Assembly: GCA_016987375.1 (NCBI GenBank) | Contig: PJRA01000509.1 | Location: forward strand, 519,221 to 557,978 | Direction of reading: 5' to 3' | Length of the DNA stretch: 38,758 bases | From: Brachionus koreanus | Lineage: Eukaryota > Rotifera > Eurotatoria > Ploima > Brachionidae | Shown: positions 11,101 to 19,540 of the stretch, piece by piece | Layout: each line of letters begins with the position of its first letter | How positions within the stretch are numbered: the stretch's first letter is position 1 | The notes under the pieces: model-generated | Database searches by the model: none | What the model was told of the DNA's origin: nothing | The model's input: the letters and a program-made list of their open reading frames with translations, nothing else | Program-made: the position numbers and the translations under genes

Positions 11101-14100
11101 TTTTTTTTGATTTTATGATCTAAGTGTAGGATTTAGGCCTAAGATGAGATATTAATTTTAAAAATATTCGATGCGGTTTTCATTAAATTTTATCAACTCA
11201 TTTCGGCTATGTGAATTTTGGTACAAAAAAACAAAAACAAAAATTCTAAATTGAAATAACTTTTTTAGTTTGACTCTAAAACCTGTTCTGCAAATTGTAT
11301 CAGTTGATACATAGTTTGTATCACACTAAACCAGAGTGTGCAAAAAGTTTGCAATTTAATTTTGATAATTTCGCAATGCATATAGAGTTTTGCATAGCGG
11401 CAGAGTTTTTGCACATATTAAATTTAGGTGATACAAATGATGTATCAGCTGATACAATTTGCAGAACAGGTTTTAGAGTCAAACTAAAAAAGTTATTTCA
11501 ATTTAGAATTTTTGTTTTTGTTTTTTTGTACCAAAATTCACATAGCCCTCATTTCTAAATTGATCAGCTCAACTTTAAAATGAATTGAGCTTTCTTTTTT
11601 TTTAACATTGATCTAACCAAAATTGGACAAAATGAAAACAATTTTACATCTTTACATTTTCATATTTTTAGATTTTTTGTGCCATTTTTCAGAAAATAAA
11701 CAGAAACTCTCTCAAATTATTTGGTAAACAAAAATAAAAAATTTTTTAAATATTGCGTAAAAATTCTAAAAATATTAAAATGTAGAAATGTAAAATTATT
11801 TTCATTTCGCGCAAAATTGATGTGTCTAGAAGTCTTCAAAAAGTTTCTAAAGTTTCCTTAAAAAAAAAGTAAAAAAATAATTTTAAGTTTTATTTTTTTT
11901 TAAATGTTCAAAGTAATTGACTTTATTTTGAAAACAAAGTTTAACCATTCCAATCCATTTATGTTAGGTATTTTGATGTATCTCTGTAATTTGAGATCCC
12001 AATTGTTTTTCATTTTCACGGTCTGTTAAGCGTTTTTTAATTTCACAACTAAAAATCACTATGTTCATACGATTTGAATTAAAAAAGTTAACCCTAAATG
12101 TTTTGCATTTAATTGTTATGCAAAATGATCCTAATTTAGGTATCTAATGTTGGCCTTTGGTTATTAATATTTGAACAAGAGGACCTTAACAAAATTGTTG
12201 CAAATAAAAAATGCTGTTTTAGGTTATTTTTGACCATTAAAAGTTTTAGTCCAAAGATTACAGTAAAAAAAGGAAAAACTATATATATATTTTTTTCTAT
12301 TTGTGAAATGGTTCTTTAAACAGTACAATGTTGTACAAATTTGTACAAACGAATTCTAAGCTCTGCATTAACTGTGCAATTTGGTGCAAATTTTAAATAA
12401 TGTTTTTTTAAACGATTTGCATTTTACAGAAAAATGAAGAGTATTTGCAAAATTTGGAATTTGTTTGTACAAATTTGTACAGCATTGTACTGCTTTAAAA
12501 ACATTTTTGCACAACTAGAAAAAAAAATATTTAATTTTTCCTTATTCTTTAAATAAAAACATGTGTTACGGTATGAAAATAACCGTTTATATTATTTACA
12601 ATTTTCTTAGATTATATCTTTATGACCGATTTTATTCACAATTTACTTTGATTTAACTTCTTTATTATTATTGACCTAATTACTGGGTATAAATAAGAAT
12701 TGTGATTCTTATTAAAGCAGTTATTTTGGAGACTTTGTATTTTCTCTTATTTTACAACAATATTTTAAATAAAACGTTTATATAAACAATCTCGATCTTT
12801 ATCTTTATCTATGGAATCAGGCCAATTTCGTAGACTAACACATGTACCAAGATAGCACCTTGAGTTTTTTATGAAAACATAAATCATGGATTTTGGCTCT
12901 GATTGATTGCTCTAAACAACAGTTTGGGAACTCATCTCTTTTAACTGTATCACATAACCACCATTTTTGACTCTCTAAATACTCCAATTTTTTTGACATA
13001 TTTTCACTCACTTCTACTTAAAAACATTAGAAAGTCCTGCATATTATTAATAAAAAATCCAAATTTAGTTATGTAGACAATTAAAGTATTTTTTCTGAAA
13101 ATTAATCAATATTTATCAGCCCAGGCAAAACCGTTCTTCTTATTCATTTAATCATTTAATTCAATTTACAAAAAAAAATATATATATATATTAAGTAATT
13201 GACAGACAAAGTACTGTAAATGTACAATGCTGTATGTCATCAATTGTACCATTCAGACTTGTTTTTAAGTCACAGTTTTAAGCCTAAGTCACAAAAATTT
13301 AAGTCAAAGTTATGAATTTTGAATTTAGAACTTCTTGACAATGACCAAAGTTATGACTTAACTTGAATTTTTTTTTTAATTCTAAGAATAAAAGCCAATT
13401 TTTGACCAGGGCCCCAAAACCCCAAATGTCTCTTTGTTCAAATCAGACTTTTTTATATATCACAGTTTTAAGTCTAAGTCACAAAAATTTAAGTCAAAGT
13501 TATGACTTAAAAAGAAAAAAAAATTTTTTAAATTTTTGATTTGACTTGACTAAAGACTTGTGACTTAAAAACAAGTCTGATGCCATTTAATATTTATTCA
13601 ATAAACTAAAATGATTTTTGGCTGTATGTCCAATTGATGCTAAAAGTTCAAAGTGGATAAACTATGGATTAATATCTAATTTATAGCAATTTATATTTAA
13701 ATAAAGCTTGTCATTTATTCTTTCATTTTTCAATTTTTTTTTTAAATGAGGACTAAATTTTGTTTTTAAAAACTTAATAGCTGATAATTCATTTTCAGAA
13801 GATTCTATATCCAAATTTTATATGCATTTGTAAGATGTATGTGTACTGTGTACCTACATACTACATATTTTTCATACATCACCTTTTTTTTTATATATTT
13901 TTCAATTGAATTTGGTGTATGTGTAAGGTGGAGGCGGACAATAAGCCCGAAATTTTGGAGTGTTTGATCAAAAAATCTAAAAATAAAATATGACAAAATT
14001 AAATGGCCTCTATGAACTTATAAAATACACATTTGTAATTTTAATTTTTGATTTTAACAAATAATTTTATAGTTTCAAATATATTTGTGAAATTCAAATA

Positions 14101-16357
14101 CAAACAAAACAAAAAATTCTTGCTTTTTTGATAAACTAAAATTTACTAAATAGAATAAATAAATCTAAAATTTAGCAGCATTAAATTTAAAATTAAAACA
14201 AAAATCATTCATTTTTTGATAAATTAAAATTTATAAATTAGTATAAGATATTTATTGCAGCAATTTTCTAAAAATATTTTTAAAAAAATACTAAAAAAAA
14301 GTAAATATTTTTCTAGTAAGTTTTAATCTATCAAAAAAGGAAGAATTTTTATTTTTTTGTTGTATTTGAATTTCACAATACTCTTTCAAATTTCGAAAAA
14401 TAAATTTTTATTTTTTTCCACCAAATACTGCTAAATTTCAGACGTACTCCAAAGGTGCTTTCATAAAATTCGATTGAAAAAGGTGAAAGTGAAGGATTTA
14501 GCTATATAGGACATATGCACCTTACAAATACATTTAAAATTTGAATGTAGAACTTCTTGACAATGGCCATATTTTTTTTAAACTAATAAAATGAGGTTTA
14601 AGAATTTGCAACGACCATTCAAAAAAAAAATATTAAAAACTTCCACTTTCAAATAGATGAATGAAAAATTACAATTTTTTTTTAAATTTAATAAAATTTA
14701 CTTTTAAAATACTTTGTTTATTTTATGTAAATCTATTAAAATATCTATATAAACTTAGAATAAAATTTGCCTTTTTTTTTTAAAGAATTTACTTGACAAG
14801 CTGTTTTCTATTTATTTGGTAACTGGAGAAGCTAACGAAACATACAAAATAAGTCCACGGGATGATCTGCCACTTTACACTGAAAGAGTGGAAAGCGCGC
14901 TGAATAAAATAAACGAACGCTGCGATGCAATCGAGCATATTCGTATACTAATTAAGTGGAAGTCGTACGAAGACATAAATTATTGTATAAAAGAGATCAA
15001 CTTTACTCAGGTTGACTATGATCTTGGTAAAAAATTTATTCATTATGACCCGGTGGAGTATGAGAACTTTTTGAGCGAATCAGCCAAACAACAAGAAGAA
15101 AACAAGATTATATCGTTGGAGAATTGTTTTGATATGTTCACTCAATGTGAAGAGCTTTCAGACGACAACTCATGGACTTGCACAAAATGCAAAAAACAAA
15201 CAAATGCATACAAAAAGCTAAATATTAGCTCTTTGCCGCAGATTTTGATTATTCACTTAAAGCGCTTTTTCTATCAATCAAGAACTAGCAATTCTAAATT
15301 AACTACTCCTGTGTGGTTCCCGGTGTCCAAATTGGACATGAGCAAATACATGATATCAGAGGAACGCTCAGAACAGAGCCTCAACGACACTTATCTATCA
15401 GGCTCCTCTTCATCTACTGACTCGGAGTATATCTACGACTTGTATGCTGTGTGCAACCACAAGGGCCGTGACATGGCCAATGGTCACTACACTGCATATT
15501 GTAAAAATTCCGTTGACTTAAAATGGTATTGCTTTGATGATGCCAATTGCATACCATTGTCAGATCTAAATCCTCAATCAACCAGTCCCATATGGAAAAT
15601 TAACAACAATGGAAGTGATAACATTTTCACGCAAAACGCCTATATTCTCTTTTATAAAAAACGTCAGTGTATGCCAGTTGAAAAATGGTGGGTTAACTAT
15701 GTCGACCGAGCTCTGCTCGACTTTGGTGAATACGAATATTTTTTTGAAAACTATGATGTAATCGAATCAAAACAAAGCCAAGAACAGGTTCAAAATCAAA
15801 AGTTATTTTGCCGCAGTTATTTTCAGTCTATCTATGGTTCGATAAAGCCAAGATCGGAGTCCCGGCAGGACTTGCTTGGATCACCAGGCAGCTTTGTCTA
15901 CGACATCCCAATAAATTACTATGATGAAAACAATAGACCGAGAAGACTGTCAAGTAAACACCAAGCCATGTGTACTTCACTCAACAGCTCGCCTAGCAAG
16001 CTCAATCATTCAAATTCTCCATCAACCGCGTCCTCGTCTTCTAAAGACTTTGCCAACAGCACATTGTTAAATAATACAATTGGTTTGTCCCATTTTGAAG
16101 ATTATAATTTAAGCAAGAAAATGAGCCAAGTGAATGTGACAGATGAATATCTTAAGTTTCCGAATGATAACGAATTTATTTATACAACAACTTCACCAAG
16201 CGCAAATGTTTTCTATCCACAATCGGATTTTTTGACTGAGAACAAGTCGGTTGCCGATAAACCAAGTAATTATGTGTCTCCTATCAAACGATCTGCTAAT
16301 TCGAATCCTACGGCAAATAGGTACGGAAATCCGAACAGCATTGAAACTGCCATTTAG
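5105..16357 (+). CDS. Ubiquitin carboxyl-terminal hydrolase, USP31/USP43-like (three exons)
   Basis: Cysteine protease expected to remove ubiquitin from proteins. Predicted exons 5105-5403, 9489-11031 and 14786-16357 join with matching phases (299 + 1543 + 1572 nt) into 1137 aa. Donors are aa|gtatga and atg|gtaagt; acceptors are ctttag|g and taaag|a. The N-terminus (1-220) is Ser-rich and low-complexity. The Cys box at about 232-252 reads GIKNHGNTCFMN, with catalytic Cys about 239; QNDSHEF follows. Zn-finger pairs CSKC (exon 2) and CTKC (about 746-749) are present. The His box reads NGHYTAYCKNS with His about 848, then WYCFDDAN and NAYILFYKK. The CNHKGRDM..GHYTAYCKNS stretch and SLPLP are most like vertebrate USP31/USP43. 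The tail (about 950-1137) is again Ser/Asn-rich. All three catalytic elements are intact. Start chosen as the first ATG of the exon; a further upstream exon cannot be excluded. Confidence 0.9.
6290..6425 (+). repeat. Possible tRNA-derived SINE-like segment
   Basis: A locally GC-richer stretch ends with gagttagaatcc at about 6408-6419, which resembles a degenerate RNA polymerase III B box (GGTTCGAATCC), with tggcatgtgg about 100 bp upstream as a poor A-box candidate. No cloverleaf can be drawn and no second copy was found in the window, so this is only a suggestion. Confidence 0.15.
6640..7260 (-). pseudogene. Decayed mariner-family transposase
   Basis: Minus-strand reading gives, from 7260 downward, an N-terminal remnant, then LPRIITCEEKWIYF (about 7050-7000), which matches the mariner block around the first catalytic Asp (RIVTCDEKWI) with the Asp itself replaced by Glu. 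Further on come KMMLCI, a stop, then FQGEIHLELVPDG (about 6930-6860), corresponding to the mariner LMLCIWWDQKG..YELL region. A possible C-terminal HP block sits near 6720-6690. Several stops and shifts make it a fossil inside USP intron 1. Confidence 0.65.
7870..8802. repeat. Nested foldback (inverted-repeat) structure
   Basis: Outer arms of about 130 bp: 7870-8002 pairs with the reverse complement of 8672-8802 (shared blocks include aatgttttgcaaaattttc and cttgtatatttttt variants). Inside, about 8436-8500 pairs with the reverse complement of about 8598-8664 (shared tttgatttttaggttttagt-like and ttgcgat..tcatg..tgggat blocks). A third pair, acctagtaccttatgggcc at about 8007-8025 against ggctcataaggtatcaggt at about 8399-8417, is also inverted. 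No coding capacity is visible. Confidence 0.75.
11205..11547. mobile_element. Palindromic MITE with 8-bp target duplication
   Basis: The 343-bp element begins ggctatgtgaattttgg and ends with its reverse complement. Arms of about 115 bp are almost perfectly inverted, and the pairing continues at lower identity towards the centre. It is flanked on both sides by ctcatttc (11197-11204 and 11548-11555), a perfect 8-bp direct repeat, as expected for hAT-type insertion. No protein is encoded. A more diverged relative lies at about 18803-19158. Confidence 0.85.
11609..11832. repeat. Palindromic element (arms about 75 bp)
   Basis: The segment containing aaaatgaaaacaattttac (from about 11630) is the inverse of about 11755-11815, sharing the blocks attttacat, ctacatttt and atatttttaga. 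No clear target duplication was found, and the arms are diverged. Confidence 0.5.
12297..12517. mobile_element. Palindromic MITE-like element, family B copy 1
   Basis: The left arm with cagtacaatgttgtacaaat and ttgtacaaacgaatt pairs with a right arm containing the reverse complement (attcgt/aattcc variants, tgtacagcattgtactg). Arms are about 100 bp. A second, more decayed copy lies at about 36540-36730 in the same orientation. No coding capacity is visible. Confidence 0.7.
13254..13580. mobile_element. Foldback MITE inserted in an older repeat
   Basis: The ends are inverted copies: cagacttgtttttaagtca on the left and its reverse complement on the right. The interior is made of repeated aagtc/gactt words, including a near-direct repeat of cacagttttaag and aagtcacaaaaatttaagtc. 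The flanks are taccatt (13247-13253) and tgccatt (13581-13587), a 6-7-bp duplication with one difference. Both flanks together match, in inverted orientation, an uninterrupted copy at about 24790-24912, which therefore looks like the pre-insertion sequence. Confidence 0.75.
14081..14383. mobile_element. Palindromic MITE with possible 8-bp target duplication
   Basis: The left end tttgtgaaattcaaatac pairs with the right end gtatttgaatttcac. The arms continue inward over about 90 bp with decreasing identity (ttttttgata, aaatttact blocks). Both sides carry tttcaaat (14073-14080, 14384-14391). The duplication is A+T-rich, so chance is harder to exclude than for the other elements. Confidence 0.6.
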
Positions 16358-18103
16358 ATAGTTTTAATTAGTTTTTTAAATGAAATGAATTTAAATTTAT
16401 TTTAAACCGAGTGATTTTATGCTTTTTTTTTCTCTTTTATTGTAAATATAGATATATTTAAAAACAGAGGATGAAAAAATTATTTTTTTGAATTAAAGTA
16501 GTTGATTGAATAGAAAAAAAAACATTTTTTTCGAAACACAAGTGGATTTTTTTTATTTAAAAAAAAAAAAAAAAATATTGTTTAAAGCTAAATTGATAAA
16601 TTGATCTATTTTTTAACTAGAATTTTTTAAAAATAAAATTTTTTCTAAATTTATTAATACTAGATTTTACTTGTACTTAATCGTTTTTTTTGAACAATCA
16701 ATTTTAATATCTTTTAAATGAAATAAAATATATTCTAAAATAAAATATTGTTTGACAACTTCTATTTATATTTTAAATTAAGTTCAGTTTCAGAATCGAA
16801 AGGGCATTTAGGGTTCCCTAAGACTAGATACAAAAATACTAAAAATAGGGGGAAATTTTTACTCTTATTTAGGTTGTTGTAGTTCTCTCAATAACTACAG
16901 CACTGTGTAAAGTATTAGACAAGACAAGATTTAGACAAGTGCTCTCATTTTTTTGTTGATATTATTAAATAAAAATCATCAAGGATCTATAATTTACTTT
17001 TTCTTTTTGTTATTTGTTTAGGCTAGTAGCGGCCACTTATTAATAAAGTTATTTTTCAAATATATTATTTTTATTACTTGTGTTATAAACACGAACCATC
17101 AGATCTAAATAGATCCGAATAAGACGTTATAAAAATATAGGTTTATAACAAAAGTAAAAATTGATATTTTTTTTAAAGATTTTAAAAATACTTTATTTTT
17201 GTAGGAAATGTAATTTTCTTTCAGAATAAATACTTATGCGAAGAGTTTGATAGTATCGTTGCTGAGAAAAAAAAACTTAAAGGTAGAGTACTTTTTAAGC
17301 TATGGCCAAACTTCGGATCCCTTTGGATAAAAAATTTTTTTTTTGGCCCTCCTTAAAATTTTGGCTTTCCGCGGTTTTCACATATGCAGATCACCATTTT
17401 GAGATCGAAATATTGTGGACGTTTCGCATTTCTTGAACCTAACAAAATAAAAATATAGAACAAAAATTAATGCTAAAAAAGCTTATAACTTAATTATCTG
17501 CAAAATACACTATAGTCAAATTTAAATTTTGCTAAATGTGCAGAATTTTACCAGATTGTTGATATTAATAGAACTTTGAATGCTGCACCATGTTGCATTT
17601 ACAAAACTTACTTTTGACTTTTAAAAGAAATGTTAAAAGAATTTATAACATTTTGTTCTGTTCTATTGTACTAAATTTCACAAAACCCAATAATAAAAAG
17701 TAAAAAAATTTAAAACTTTTGTTTTAATTGTCAAAAATTGGTTTTGCAGGTGAAACAAAGTGAAACAACTGTGGTTACAGTTAGTGCGGCAGTCTGCATA
17801 ATTTTTGCAAATTGATTTCGATTTATTTTCAAAATTACTACATTGAATCGAATTTTGCAGACTCCTACTGCAGATAATTAATTATCAATTATCAATTGTC
17901 TTATTAATTGTCAAATTTTTCACAATTAGAACAACATTTTTTTTTTTTACTTTTTATGATGTACAAATTCTTTTATTCTTAGATAAAATATAAATTATTT
18001 TATTTTCATTTTTTTCATTATTTTTTAGTTTTTAGTTTTAGTTTTTTCTGACAAATAAGACAAATTAACAAATATTCTCTCATTTCTCATTTATGGCCAA
18101 AAT
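16358..18103. other. 3' flank of the USP gene and intergenic sequence
   Basis: A+T-rich with long A and T runs (for example about 16559-16575). No gene is recognised. Small hairpins are visible, such as tgtagtt..aactaca near 16878-16902. A diverged inverted pair, gtctgcataatttttgca near 17792 against ttttgcagac near 17870, may be another old palindromic element. Confidence 0.4.
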
Positions 18104-18624
18104 TAGTGTTGGATGCGGACAGAACTAACCGGTCCAATAGACGGGCGGTTACTCGCTGTTGTTGGCCCGTTTATTATAGCGGGCTAGTTTTTAGCCCGCT
18201 ATAATAACCGTTTAGATTTAAACAGGCGGTCTTAGAAACCGTCAAAATTTTGGCGGACGGACCCTGGCCCGTATATCAACCGTTTACCGTTTAAATTTAG
18301 AATTTATTATAAAAATTATTTTCAATAATTGATTAAAAAAAAATTTTAAATTGATTTTTTAGATTATTAACTTGCATTTTATAAGTGCTGATTATATGGA
18401 AAAGTCCTTTTTTTGTAAGAAATTCAAAATTTTATCTTTAATAAATTTTTGAAAAATAAAATTTTTTAAATAAATACTAAATCCGCCCGTAAAAACTGCG
18501 ACGGTTACTTAGACCGCCCGTTTAAATTTAAACGGTTATTATACGGGCCAAAAAATAGCCCGCTAAAAAAACGGGCCAGAGGCCGCCCGTAATAAACTGT
18601 CCGCTTGCACGCACACCGACACTT
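18104..18624. mobile_element. GC-rich hAT-type MITE with perfect 8-bp target duplication
   Basis: The 521-bp element starts tagtgttgg and ends ccgacactt. Long inverted arms (about 18120-18275 against 18480-18605) contain many gcccg/cgggc words (gacgggcggtt, gcgggctag, cgtttaaattta), in sharp contrast to the A+T-rich surroundings. The exact 8-mer gccaaaat flanks both ends (18096-18103, 18625-18632). Terminal sequence and duplication length fit the hAT superfamily. No coding capacity is present, so it would be non-autonomous. Confidence 0.85.
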
Positions 18625-18802
18625 GCCAAAATGCTAAAATTTCAGATAATTGCGGAGTATTTTTTGAAAATAATTTTAAAGACATAATTTAAGATACAGG
18701 AACATTGCTTAAGAGTGAAAGAGACTCATGTATAGCTTTTGATTATGTTGTAAAAATTTGAGTCTTTGGAGACTTTCTAAAGTTCTAAAAGACGAAAAAT
18801 GT

Positions 18803-19158
18803 GGGTATTGTGAATTTTGAAACAAAAAAATATTTCAAATTAAAATAAGCTTTTTTCTAAAAGTCTGAAAATCGTCCTGGAAAATGTGTTAGCTGATACA
18901 AAGTATGCATGACCCAAATTTAGTCTTTGCAAAAACTGCAATTTAATTTTATTAATTATCTGACAAACATACTGTTTTGTACAATTCCAATTTGTTACAA
19001 TCTGTTAGAATTAGAGTTTTCACAAAGACTAAATTTGGACGATTCTTGCTTTGTTTCAGTTGATACATTTTACAGGACAATTTTTAAAACCTTTGAAAAT
19101 AAGTTTCATTAATTTAAAATTTTTGCACTTGTTTTTAGTTCCAAAATTCACAAAGCCA
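18803..19158. mobile_element. Diverged relative of the 11205-11547 palindromic MITE
   Basis: The left part has tattgtgaattttgaaac and tagctgataca; the right part, inverted, has ggctttgtgaattttgg and a matching tcaactgaaaca block. The same terminal tgtgaattttg and central gatacaa motifs occur in the element at 11205-11547. The arms are less alike and no target duplication is evident, so this is an older copy. The 61-codon open stretch at 18927-19112 falls inside it. Confidence 0.65.
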
Positions 19159-19159
19159 A

Positions 19160-19540
19160 CGTGTGGAACTAGATGGAAGTAAAATGATGAAACTAAGATA
19201 TTGGGCTAGTCCAAATAAATTTAACAAAAATAGATTTTTTTTTAATATCTTATTTTTGATTACAATAAAAGGGTGAAATAAATTTAAATTGTTTATTTTT
19301 TAATATTTCTTTTTAAAAATAATTCACTTTAAAATTGAAACGTTACATTAATATAAACATTAAATTTTGAATTATTGTTTAATTTTATTTTTTTGGTTAA
19401 TAAAATAAATATAGCAAACTTTTTTGTATGACAGGTATTACATTTTGAAATGAAATTTTTTGGAATGTTTTAATTTAAAATTTTATTTATTAAAATGTAA
19501 AAAAGTTCTGCAAAAATACTAAATTTTTTTTTCTAATAAA
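19160..19540. other. 3' flank of the minus-strand hydrolase/LRR gene
   Basis: A+T-rich sequence without a gene. On the minus strand an AATAAA signal is present at about 19487-19482, roughly 55 nt after the stop codon, a plausible poly(A) signal for the hydrolase/LRR gene. Confidence 0.4.

Larger units (their letters stand above)
11032..14785 (+). other. Intron 2 of the USP gene (3754 bp), rich in palindromic elements
   Basis: Starts gtaagt and ends ttttaaag. It separates the two halves of the catalytic domain at a phase-0 junction. It contains at least five palindromic MITE-like elements (11205-11547, 11609-11832, 12297-12517, 13254-13580, 14081-14383). Open stretches at 11295-11558 and 13805-13996 are by-products of this repeat sequence. 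Confidence 0.8.

Noticed and set aside
11295..11558. 87-codon frame in USP intron 2
   Set aside because: It lies inside the palindromic MITE at 11205-11547.
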